Assembly: GCA_022661535.1 (NCBI GenBank) | Contig: JAKULF010000018.1 | Location: 186,001 to 250,000 of the forward strand | DNA length: 64,000 nucleotides | Direction of reading: 5' to 3' | DNA from: Eutypa lata | Lineage: Eukaryota > Ascomycota > Sordariomycetes > Xylariales > Diatrypaceae | In this document: positions 12,212-23,017 of the stretch, one piece after another | How the letters are laid out: each line of letters starts with the position of its first letter | How positions within the stretch are numbered: position 1 is the stretch's first letter | Notes under the pieces: model-generated | What the model was told of the DNA's origin: nothing | The model's database searches: none | What the model saw: only the letters and a program-made list of their open reading frames with translations | Position numbers and translations under genes: made by a program

Positions 12212-14025
12212 GGCGAAAATGTGCGAAGATACTGTAGGTTAAGATGAAGCAGGTAGACAGCGTCAGAAGACGAGACAAGCTGTAGAAGGTACGCGCGAAG
12301 TTGTAGATGTCGTTTGATTCGTAAAGAGTGATGTTGATGAATCTATCTTCGCCTGTAGGAAAAAGAAGGTGTTAGTGTGAAGTCTGGGTAGAAACCAAGT
12401 AGAGAGAGTATGTTCCTGATGATGCAGGTTCTGTGGCGGGGGAGAAGTCGCAAAACTTACTGGGCTGCCTGCTACGCTACAGACTGCAATCAGAACGCGC
12501 TGATCCGCGTGAAAACTACCACTGCGACCGTGATCAACAGAAGCCTGAGATCAATCCTCTCGGACGTGAATCAGAGTATTCAGTGATCGCAGAAAGAAAA
12601 GAAGCAATGTATGAAGTTGTGAAGTATGATTCAGAATCAGCGCAGAAGTGGGTGGAGGTTGTGATGATTCTGAAGAAGGTGTTTCCGAGAGAGAATCTGA
12701 AGAAAGTTGTTTCCGAGAAGGATTCGTGTTGTTCAGAAAGTCGCAAGGAGTCGAACTAGCAGAAAGAAACGAAAGCGGTGAAGACCTACGGCACTATGGC
12801 ACGTGAGGCTTGAAAAGTCATCGGTAGTCGTTGCAGTGACAGGCAGAATGTTGTATATATACTATGTGGAATTTGACGATAGTTACAGAAGCATGGACGA
12901 AGTAGGTACAAACTAGGAGACGTAAAGTGGGTCCATTTCCACGGCGGCACCTGCCCCGTGCACCGAGCTTGGAGCTAACTAGCGGACATGATGTAGCGGC
13001 GGGATGGCGGGGTGGAAAGTGGGGCCTCGCGGGGCTGGATGCTGAACCTCGTAAATATCGCATCGTCGGGTCTTGTTATATATCACTGGTAAGTTAGGTC
13101 GTAGTACGCCATAGCAGCACGTGATGGTGCTATACGATAGCATCAATAGTTTCAAGGTTATCTAATAGTCTAAGTATGTATATACAGGTTCCGACTTAGA
13201 ACCTTTAGGTACCGTTGGGACTATGGATATCGCTATGATATGATACCGGATGTCGTCTCGGGGTCGGATGTCGTTCCGGGGCTAGGATTGGTGAGCTTAA
13301 TCATTGGAGCGAAGGATTCAGAGTAGCTTATGCTGATGTTGGTTTGGTTTGTAGGTTTTTTGTTAATTGATGTCTGCTAATTCTGCATGTAAAAAAGAGG
13401 GAGAGTTTCTTCTTTACTGCGTCTAGAAAAGCGACCTTGGATTTAAAAAAAAACAAAAATATGCGACACACGTTGCCCTAGCTAGGCATCTTAGTTTATC
13501 TATCTATCTATCGTCGCCTCGGAGATCTACACAGTCCTGCGTATGTAGGAGTCTATAACCCCCTGAACCTCCCTTTCACTAACGCAACCAATTACATACG
13601 CGCTTATCTTCATTGTGCCTATATAGGCAATGTAACTCCTAACTAGAGGCAATTCGAGCTCAGATTTTCTTTCCTTCCTCGTTGCAACTAACAATGACGC
13701 GTAAAGTCTATCTATTTATAAGCGACTTCACATGCATGTAAGATGAAACAATTTAAATTCAAAACTATCCATGTATATTTATGTACATGTATTCCCCCTT
13801 TCCCGTATGTCTCGGGCGGCCGTAGGTAGATGTCTCGGGAAGTATATGGACCTCGTTTCGTTTCGTCATCCCTTAATTACTTACCTACCTATTGTATAAT
13901 GACACGTCCTACCTTCCTACCTAGCCTCTAGTTAAACAATTGAATCCAGCGTGAAGAAAGTCTTGTAGAGAACCTTAAGTAACTTGACTAGCATCACCCA
14001 TCACACAACATAAAACTTACTTACC
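12212..14025. other. Divergent intergenic region between TAF8 and the LRR kinase
   Basis: About 1.8 kb that must hold both promoters. A 108-codon plus-strand frame at 12433-12759 has no recognisable feature. Close to the kinase start there are several ACCTACCT-like words and a short TATC run near 13498. Confidence 0.6.
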
Positions 14026-15657
14026 ATGGGCGACGCAGCCATTCTCCTGAAAGATGTCGCAGAGGAGGAGAAGGAGCAGCAGCAATCCCCTCCCCCTCTC
14101 ATCACCAAGCTCAAGATCAGCTCTCCTCTCACCAGCTTCCCAGATCACATATTCGACCTAGCCGACTCGCTCGAGCACCTCGACCTCTCCGGCACGGGTC
14201 TAACCACGCTCCCGCCATCCATCAGCCGCCTCACCAAGCTCAAGATCGCCTTCTTCTCGCAATGCGGCTTCGCCGTCTTCCCGCGGGAGCTGGCCTCCTG
14301 CCCGGCGCTCGAGATGGTCGCGTTCCGCGGCAACGGGATGCGCGAGATTCCCGAGGGCTCGCTCCCGCCGAACCTGCGCTGGCTCATCCTGACCAACAAC
14401 CGGATCCGCGCCCTGCCGCGTAGCATCGGCAGCTGCGCCCGCCTCCAAAAGTGCATGTTGGCTGGCAACGAGCTCGAGTCATTGCCCGACGAGATGGCGG
14501 CCTGTCGCCGCCTCGGCCTGCTCCGGCTCTCGGCTAACCGCCTCCGCGAGCTGCCGCGCTGGCTGTTCACCCTGCCTGAGCTCGCTTTCCTGTCGTTTGC
14601 TGGCAATCCCTGCTGCTCCCCCTTCTTGGACGTAGAAGCAACAGGGACTGCGGGGAATAGTACCACCACCACCACCACCACCACCACCACCACCACTGCC
14701 ACCACTACTACTAGAGGGGGAGATACTGTTGTTAGTAATGGCAACGAATCTACCCAAGCCCACCGTGTGGCTGAAGCTGAGCTCGCGCGCGTAAGCTGGA
14801 CCAGCCTCGACGTGCATGAAGTTCTTGGCGAGGGAGCATCAGGTGTGGTCTCGAAGGGGACGTGGGATATCACCATCGAGCAACCCCAACCCCAGTCCCA
14901 ACAACAACACGTCGCGATAAAGCTCTTCAAAGGAGGAGTAACCAGCGACGGCACACCAGCGGACGAGATGCGCGCCTGCATCCAAGCCGGGTCGCACCCG
15001 AACCTGATCGACCCGCTGGGAAGGATCCACGACCACCCGTCGGGGGCGGAGGGGCTCGTCATGCAGCTGGTTCCAGCTCGGTACCGCGCGCTGGGCTTGC
15101 CGCCCTCCCTGCAGAGCTGCACGCGGGACCACTTCCCGGCCACGGCGGCGGGGTTGCGAACCGCGCAGGGCCTCAGCATCTTGCGCGGGATCGCGGGCGC
15201 CGCGGCGCACGTGCATGAGCGTGGCGTCGCGCACGGCGACCTGTACGCGCACAACATCCTGTTCGATGACGTGGGGCACGCTCTGCTGGGGGATTTCGGC
15301 GCCGCGTCTACGTATCGCTCTCACCACCGACGCCATCACCGACGCTACGATGATGATGATGCAAGCCACGACACCAAACATCATCCCCAACATCTCCCCC
15401 ACGCTCAACAACACCAACACCTCGAGCAAATCGAGGTGCTCGCGTTCGCGCACCTAATCGAGGACGTGTGGCGCCTCATACGGCTAGACTTCGAGGAGAG
15501 GGAGCTGAGGGTCTCGATGCTGCTGGCGAGCCTGCATCGGGGGTGCGCGACGCCCGTCGTTGCCGACAGGCCGAAGTTCTCCGAGGTGCACCACCGGCTA
15601 TGCGAAATAGGGGAGCATTTGAGCGAAGCGGCGGCGGCGGTGACCGTGACCTGCTGA
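14026..15657 (+). CDS. Leucine-rich-repeat protein kinase, bacterial-like catalytic loop
   Basis: Intronless frame of 543 residues. Residues about 25-195 are a run of short LRRs (LEHLDLSGTGLTTLP, LRWLILTNNRIRALP, LGLLRLSANRLRELP). Then comes a poly-Thr linker encoded by an ACC run (about 212-229) and a protein-kinase domain (about 262-530). The kinase has a glycine loop GEGASGVV (268-275), a VAIK lysine (299), a catalytic loop HGDLYAHN (403-410, with Asp405 and Asn410) and DFG (423-425). The HRD arginine is replaced by Gly. After DFG there is a His/Asp-rich insert (about 431-465) where an activation segment would be. From memory, bacterial LRR-kinase proteins share this LRR-kinase order and the HGDLYAHN loop, which suggests transfer, but I could not run a search. 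Its role is unknown; protein phosphorylation after ligand sensing by the LRRs is an inference. Confidence 0.8.
   Translation: MGDAAILLKDVAEEEKEQQQSPPPLITKLKISSPLTSFPDHIFDLADSLEHLDLSGTGLTTLPPSISRLTKLKIAFFSQCGFAVFPRELASCPALEMVAFRGNGMREIPEGSLPPNLRWLILTNNRIRALPRSIGSCARLQKCMLAGNELESLPDEMAACRRLGLLRLSANRLRELPRWLFTLPELAFLSFAGNPCCSPFLDVEATGTAGNSTTTTTTTTTTTTATTTTRGGDTVVSNGNESTQAHRVAEAELARVSWTSLDVHEVLGEGASGVVSKGTWDITIEQPQPQSQQQHVAIKLFKGGVTSDGTPADEMRACIQAGSHPNLIDPLGRIHDHPSGAEGLVMQLVPARYRALGLPPSLQSCTRDHFPATAAGLRTAQGLSILRGIAGAAAHVHERGVAHGDLYAHNILFDDVGHALLGDFGAASTYRSHHRRHHRRYDDDDASHDTKHHPQHLPHAQQHQHLEQIEVLAFAHLIEDVWRLIRLDFEERELRVSMLLASLHRGCATPVVADRPKFSEVHHRLCEIGEHLSEAAAAVTVTC
14662..14697 (+). repeat. ACC trinucleotide repeat encoding poly-Thr
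   Basis: A perfect (ACC)n run inside the LRR-kinase gene, in frame, giving the poly-Thr linker between the LRR and kinase domains. It is likely to vary in length between strains. Confidence 0.9.
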
Positions 15658-16024
15658 ATTGAAGTGTGGTGCTGAGTTGTATGCGACATAAAGCTACTAC
15701 ATCGATGAAGCTGCATCTGCATACCTACCTGCCTACCTGCCTAGCGAGGTATGCAGCTGAGGTAGCTGTCAAATCTGGCATAAGCAGATAGATACATTGC
15801 ATGAATGCATGCGTCGTTTATTTTTGTTTCGTTTCGTTTCTTTTCTTTTTCCTCCCCCTCTCCCCCGCCCCTTGGTTTCTTTCTTCTCTCCCTTCACCAC
15901 CACCCCCGCCTTGGGCTTTGCTTTGCTTTGCTTTGCTCCGTCAGAGCTTCTTAGACTCACGGCTCGGCGACCAATTACCTGAATAGTCAGGTCCGTGAGA
16001 GGATCGATCGGTCGCAACGAGAGT

Positions 16025-16146
<122 letters not shown>

Positions 16147-17483
16147 TAGCCTAGCCCAGTCTGACGCGACATCCTCCAACCTGCATCAGTTCTAGCTTTT
16201 TCTTCTTCTTCCTTTCCCCCCCGTCCCCCGCTCGCGGGAATATCCCCCTCAAAAAGCTTGTCAACGCGGGAACATCGGGTGCTAAATTAGACCAAGCATG
16301 AAACTTCCTTGTGGCGTTGTGTGTGTGATACAGTGATCTCTCGGGGGACACAACAGATGGGAGGTGGTGGTCGGGTATAATTAGAAACGATAGATACCTA
16401 CTATACATAGACAGCCGATAGACAGATATAGAGTGATATCATCAACGAGATGCCTACATGTACTTCACCAGATCCGATACTTTTGCTGCGAGCTTAACTC
16501 GGGTATATTCTACATATGCCCGCCACTCTCATCGGGGCTTAATATGCTAGAAACCCGTCAAAATTAAGGTAGCGGCGCCGCTTCGCTAGATATCGACTAT
16601 ACCGGGATCAAAGTTATGAGTGCGCCGGAGGTACCAAGATGCCGAGTTTAATTGTTAACGATACCGCCTGGGACTACATATCATGCCCCGCGTACAGTAG
16701 TAGTGTCAGGGTTCGGTCAGCTCGTCCGGATGCTACCCTCCCTGCCATAGGGAAACCATACATAAGTGCCACGCATGGATGCTGACAGGTACCTGCTATG
16801 GGTTGAAAGAGGCTCTCATTCGTCCACTTCCTCCGCATCGGGAAGACGCTTCCTGGTGTGCACCCACCTGTTCAGCAACACTCCTTCGATATCGATCAAG
16901 AATTGACTTTTTCTTTTCTTTTTCTTTCACTTTGCCCCCCCTTCCTCGCCCCCTTAAACCCAGGGGCACGTAACGCACACTCGCGCCCACACACATATAA
17001 CAAGCAGTTAGTGCTCAGGTACATACACGCCCACTCAACTCGTACGTACGTACGCATAACAGGGGAGCAGACCCAACAGCATAAAAGTGAATATGTGTGT
17101 ACATACGCAAGATGTATAAGGCACTGCTCCGCGGAGTCACCTGAACGACAATAAGTGGAAACGAACGGAGGATGGCCGGCCTACATACATCCATGCATGG
17201 AGGTTATGCATAGAGTTCACACGAGGTCGCAAGGATAAGGTAGAAAACCATGTGGCGCTTCCCGTGTCTATCTTTCAGCCCTGCTACTACAGTACAGACC
17301 TACATGATGTAGGTACTTTTAGAAACGAAACTTGCGTACGGGTGGTGCCGCACGTACGCACCCTCGCACGTACATAGGTCTCATCTCTCTATCAATTACA
17401 TATTAATTAGAAAGAATGTATATAATCAGGTAGCAGTGGTTAGCCGTATATGTAACTGTAAAGAATCATGTGTTTATTATATA

Positions 17484-17507
17484 CCTACCTACCTACCTAC
17501 CTACCTC
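17484..17507. repeat. (ACCT)n run
   Basis: About six tandem ACCT units. The same word recurs across the non-coding parts of the window in both orientations. Confidence 0.85.
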
Positions 17508-20500
17508 GGTACCTGGCATGTAGGTAAGCGCCCGCATTGCTTCCTCCTACATTGCCTAATTACGTAGGTATGTTTCGAAGCCAAGATGTCTCTCGGCAGC
17601 CTTCCGCAAGCCACAATCGGTTCTCGAATGCCATGCAAGAGAGCTGCATAGGCATCGCAGCAGATCTCTCGTGTGACAGGGGGATGGGGGCTTTGAAAAA
17701 AGAAAGTGCGAGGATATGTAGGCTACCTAGGTATGTAAGTAAGTATGTAGATGTAGGGATGGGAGGGGAGTGAGTGGTGAGTGGGTGATGTCTGGTTGCA
17801 TTAGTGTATGTAGATAGGTATGTGTCTCTGTATCGCATAATGCATTCTTATGTAGCAAGAACAAGAAACCTCAGAAAAGCAAAAAATGAGGCTGCCGAGA
17901 ACACACGGGATCTATTTGCAGGTTCTAAGTAGCTAAGGCGGGAGAAAGAAAGAACTGAAACGTGAGTGAGCATTCGAGGCCGCTGCTCTCTACTGATTGT
18001 AGCAGCGATCGCGAGATACGGTGGCCAAGCTGGCGATCAGCCAATGAATAAGTAGATTAATAATAATAATAAATGCCTAGGCACACAAAGGAGTTACGAT
18101 ACTGAGAGGGAGGCCTTGGTGTCACATTACACAGGTTGCACATACATACATCGAGCCTGTTCGTGAGAAGGGAGCTGGGTATAGATATGCGGCTTGGTAA
18201 TTGCTCGTGCTACATAGGAGGGAACCGAGGGGTAAACGTCAAATAGGGAGACGCGATTAACAAAGTGTGAACGTTCCTTTGCAACCCAACCGTGTCGAAG
18301 GTGAAGACGGCTCGGCCCCGACGGATAGGCCGGGAATTCCTTTTCGGCTATGGAGATTGAAAAAAAAAAAAAAAGATGGTGAAATAGCACGGGATTATGA
18401 TAATAAGGCTCCCCTATTGTTTCTTTGATAGAGGTGGCGTATAGGAAGGATCACAACCCTGGTGATGATACACAGCTAGGTATGCAGCCTATATCATAAG
18501 GCTACATGATGTAGTGAATACCGGCCGGCTTATCATGGTGAGTGAAATAGAATGCGGCATATTAGCGATATTAGACACTCAGAGGTACATTCTTACCCAT
18601 CCAATGATTTACCTACAAAGGTAAGGTAGTTTTAGCCTCTCGGCGGCAAGTCATGTAAGTATGTAGTATGTAGTAGGAGCTGACACATCCAAGTTCAAAA
18701 GGAGTGTCACAAGGTAGGCTTGGAAGGAATGCTAAGACCGACGACAAGAACGTCTTCCGAGAATTCTATTGGGTCGTGTTACGATATCTTCTTTCCTGTT
18801 CTCGCCCATGAGACGCTGTTCACCTGGCCCTTTGAAGGATTAATATTAATATGGCCATACATGTAGTCAACAAACGATACAAATCGTAAAGGATATAGTT
18901 ATGTATCTACCTATACTGCTATGTACCCACATAGTAACTACCGTAGTACAGATTTAGTGTTCTGCCGAGAAATCACGGTATCTGATAACACCCACAAACT
19001 CCCACGGGAAGCCCACAACCACACGGCCTTATACAAATCGTACTTTTACATACATACATATGTTGTCCATGCGTAATGAATGGGCTTCCCCGGCTTCTTC
19101 GGTCCAGCGTTCGATCGATGCAAATACTAAGCAGAGAGCACGGATGAGACGGACACAACACAAGCAAAACTGGACATAACTACCGGTAATAAGGAGGTGC
19201 CATCAGGTGAGAGATAAATACATAGAAGATGGATAGACGAACAGACAGATAATGCAACTTTCTCATTCGGCTTCCAGTTTCTGTTTTCGGTTCATCGTAC
19301 CTCATTAGCATTGCTAGTATCGTTGAACTATTAACATTCCTACAAGGGAGCAACCTTGAGCATTACGTATGCCATAGTTGCCCGTTATATGTTTGTTGGT
19401 GGGCCGGTGCATGCTGCTGATACCATAGTTATCTTGTTGTTTTTTGCGGGGGAGTCTGACGAAGCCAGCGTAGATTAGCAGAGTGTGCTAACTAACTACA
19501 TGTATGTAGTTATGCAGTCGCTGTATGTTGTATGTACGTATGCACACGGAACGTTTATCAATTCGTCTCTGTTCTAGAATTCTTCCATCCGTCGGCCACA
19601 TGTTTCAGGACCTTGGCGCTAAAGCACGAGCGTAAATCGCAACTGCTTTTTTCGAACCAGGTTCAGGCTTGCTGAAGGTGACGAATGGAAGTTCACCAGA
19701 GCCTGCTCATCAGCAAGAGCCCTGAAAGCCGATATGCACGATACTTCTAGTTCCAGTGGGGTGGGGGCTGCCAGGCTGGGCTGGGCTGGGCTGGCTGGCT
19801 GACAGAACGCACATGAGGTAGGTAGTTTAATTTAATGCCGGGGATTTTTACTTCGTAGGGTCGAGTAATGCACGATAGGTCAGTGATGATAGCCTGCCTG
19901 TAATTACCTACCTCCTAAATATGTAGGTACATCTAGTACTAGGGGGTTTGCATCACGAACCTGGAAGTGCAAATGGCCACGAGGTCTTCCTACCCAGGAC
20001 CTAATACTACTATCTGCATAGTAACCTTAGGTACCTAACTTTAGCAAGCCCTGGCCTTGGGTCTTGGCTTTATTCAGCGCCGATTCGTCAACTACTAGTA
20101 CTGCGTACCATCAAAACTGCAATTATTTCTACACTTTTTTTCGACATTTATAATTGCAAACCCTTGTTCTTGGGTGGGGGATATTCCTCGTCTTCCACGT
20201 TCTTTTGTTTCTCGCATCTGCACGGAACCCTGGCGGTGGTTTTTCCCCCCTCCACCATCGTACATAATACAGCTCTTACATACAATACATACATTATACA
20301 TACAGGGCATTCTCACGCACACCACACACCACAAAACAAGCCCACACCCACACATACTCATCATATACCACACTCACACACTCTGACACATCCGAAAAGG
20401 GAGAGAGAATCCATATTACCTGCATTAACCATTCCTACCCACGTCGCATGGCCTCTATACCTGACCTGGGCTGTACAAAATAGGATGCGGTGTAACTTCA

Positions 20501-21206
20501 TACAAAACGCTTGGTAGCAGCATCGAAGTCTTTAATTTTTTTCTTGCCTACATACCTACTTACACACCTACATACCTTTCCCACTCTTCGCCTTGCCATT
20601 GTTTTATGCTGCTGTGCCCCTGACCTGCGTTGCTTCGTACGCCCTGATAATTTATATCATTTTTTAAATCCACCCGTCCTACCCTAAAAAGGGTTGTGGT
20701 CCGTATACAATACAATACATTGCTTAACATTACTTGACATTACGCAAGCAACGAGGTTCTCCTTGAATATTAACTGGTCTCCGTATTCTCGAAGATCAAC
20801 CAACATTCTAATACCAACAGCAAATAAACTTTTCCAAGTTATATCGTTTCAGATGTCTCAGATTTGGTGATTGGCCGGGAACAATTCCGGTTTTTATTTT
20901 ATTTTTATGGCGAAGTAATTTGTGTTTTTTGGTCTGTGTCCTACGTCTTGGCCCCGTTTAAGCAAGCTTGAATGTTTGTTGGTTCCAACATAGTTATCAA
21001 GCACTGGTGGTGATATTCATATCCTACTTTCGTATAAGACTCGTGGACCTGTCCCTTATGTGGTAAGTCAGTCACCGTCTGTCCCAGCTCTACTTACTCT
21101 TTACTATCCCCATACATCCCCCCCCTTTCCTTCCACCCGTGTTCTTCAAACTAATCTCATACCATACAGATCGCAATACCATAAACGGAGAGAACCAAAA
21201 GTTATC

Positions 21207-22466
21207 ATGTTCCCAGTAGATACGGTAAAACCTCCGGCGTTGAACACCCGCCGGGGGTTGATGATCGTGGACGCCCAAAACGACTTTCTTTCCAGCGGTG
21301 GCGCCTTGCCGGTGAAGAACCCCAGAAACTTGCCCCAGCGGATAGCAGGCCTCGTCACCGCCTTCCGCCAAAGCGGCGGGGTTGTCATCTGGGTCCACAG
21401 TCAGTTCGACAAGCCACGATCTGCCGAGAGCGAGCAGATCGTGACGTCGGACGGGCCGATGCTCACAGGTGCTTCAGCCTCAGGTAGAGGGCAGCGGCCA
21501 CGTGCTCCTCCGCAAGGAATCGAGGACTCTAGGTGCCCGGAAGCCTTCCTCGGCCCGGAGGCTACGACCCGGCCAAAATGCGTCCGCGTAGGTTCGCCCG
21601 GCATCGAGTTGCATCCCACGGTGCAGGAAGCCGTCCACCCCCGTGACCTCAGCGTCGTCAAGTCCCACTACTCAGCCTTCCAATCCGAGCCGCTGCTTCA
21701 GCTTCTACGGAGGAGACTAGTGACCGAACTCTTCATCTGTGGATCTCTGACCAACATCGGCGTTATGGCTAGCGCCGTCGGCGCGGCGAGCCACGGCTAC
21801 TCCATCGCCATCATCGAGGACTGCTGCGGCTACCGGAGCAGCATGCGGCACAACAGCGCGCTCCAGAAGATCGAAGACGCGACAGGTTGCGACATCTTGA
21901 CAGCCGAGGATGCGCTGGCGATCTCCCAACCCCCGTCCAGGCCGTCGCAGAGATCCAGCAACCAGCAGCCTTCGAGGATAGAGAGCAGTGATTCTACTAC
22001 CGTACGTCGACGTACCGAGGAAGAGGATGCGATATCATCCCTGACCTCGAAACTTGAATCTTCTTTTGAAAAGTTGTCACTAAATAGCGACCCTGTAGCC
22101 GATGGACCTAGACATGAACTACGAGGAGATGGTTCCAAACGACCGTTACAGTCAGCGGCAGGGGCAATGGCAGGGGCAAATGAGGTAGAAAAGAAGGACA
22201 AGGAGAAAGAGAAAGAGGCGCCGCAAGGCCCGTCATCAGATGATGATGCGGTGCCACAATCTGACCCTGTCGATCTAAATGCGCCGCAGCAGAGTTCAGC
22301 TGTCGATGAGTCAGAATCCGACGATAGTGTATCAGCTGAGGCGGAGGTGGCGGCGGCACAGGGATCTGCTAAGAGAAGCGAGAAGGATTCTGATGAAGAA
22401 AGCAATAGTGGTGGTAGTGGTGGTGGTGGTGGTGGTGATGGTGGTGGTGCTGGTTCCAATCAGTAA
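21207..22466 (+). CDS. Isochorismatase-fold hydrolase with acidic Ser-rich tail
   Basis: Cysteine-hydrolase/isochorismatase fold with 419 residues from the ATG at 21207. That start puts the first strand, LMIVDAQNDF, at about residues 18-27; an upstream in-frame ATG at 21060 adds 49 unconserved residues. The active-site Asp is Asp22 and the conserved Lys is Lys152 (VVKSHYSAF). At the nucleophile position the sequence is LTNIGVM, with Gly185 where nicotinamidase-type members have Cys. Isochorismatases of the PhzD/EntB kind also lack that Cys, so a vinyl-ether hydrolase of isochorismate type is more likely than an amidase. Residues after about 245 form a Ser/Glu/Asp-rich tail ending in poly-Gly, probably disordered. 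No signal peptide is visible. The natural substrate is unknown. Confidence 0.8.
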   Translation: MFPVDTVKPPALNTRRGLMIVDAQNDFLSSGGALPVKNPRNLPQRIAGLVTAFRQSGGVVIWVHSQFDKPRSAESEQIVTSDGPMLTGASASGRGQRPRAPPQGIEDSRCPEAFLGPEATTRPKCVRVGSPGIELHPTVQEAVHPRDLSVVKSHYSAFQSEPLLQLLRRRLVTELFICGSLTNIGVMASAVGAASHGYSIAIIEDCCGYRSSMRHNSALQKIEDATGCDILTAEDALAISQPPSRPSQRSSNQQPSRIESSDSTTVRRRTEEEDAISSLTSKLESSFEKLSLNSDPVADGPRHELRGDGSKRPLQSAAGAMAGANEVEKKDKEKEKEAPQGPSSDDDAVPQSDPVDLNAPQQSSAVDESESDDSVSAEAEVAAAQGSAKRSEKDSDEESNSGGSGGGGGGDGGGAGSNQ

Positions 22467-23017
22467 TTACTATTAACAAAGAAACCCGGGGTCTCAATGA
22501 CTCCAGGAAAAAGAAACCGATTCAAAGTTTCAAAGTTTCAAGTTCGAATCCACTAAGTAGTCTAAAGGACTGATGAATGATGAGTGATGATTGAGAAAGC
22601 GGCGCGGCGCCTGTTATTTTATTTTATTGTATTGTATTGTTCTGTTCTACTTACTTAACTAACTAAACATCAGTTCAGTGAGTCAAAGCGGGGTTGTTTT
22701 TTTATTGAAACGTTTTTCTCATTCTTTTCTTTCTGGAAATAGAAGAGTTGCGGATACTGCAGCAACGCAGAAAAAATGAATATAAATGAACCATCAAGGT
22801 GCGAAACCCAAATTTTGGAAAAATATTGACTTAATGTACATAAAGTAAACCATCAATTATACTTGATTGGAGCAAAGAGAGAATTACGTCGTGTGCATAC
22901 CTCCCTACTTAAGTTACTTACGTGGTATTGATCTACGACCTACCTAGCAAACTCAAAACAAGAAAGAAGAAAAAAAGCCTATTATTAACTATCCGCGTAC
23001 CTAGATTTACCCGCGAC
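22467..23017. other. Spacer between isochorismatase and AlkB-GST genes
   Basis: About 550 bp between two plus-strand genes, A+T-rich, with short TTTTA and TATTG runs near 22617-22640. It should hold the terminator of one gene and the promoter of the next. Nothing else is seen. Confidence 0.6.

Noticed and set aside
12433..12759. 108-codon plus-strand frame upstream of TAF8
   Set aside because: No recognisable domain or homology-like pattern, opposite strand also open, and it lies in a divergent promoter region.
14145..15257. 370-codon minus-strand frame opposite the LRR kinase
   Set aside because: Shadow of a G+C-rich coding exon; biased Arg/Ser/Pro composition and no domain.
22535..22552. 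GTTCGAATCC resembling a tRNA B box
   Set aside because: Flanking bases do not form the T stem and no A box lies upstream at the right distance.
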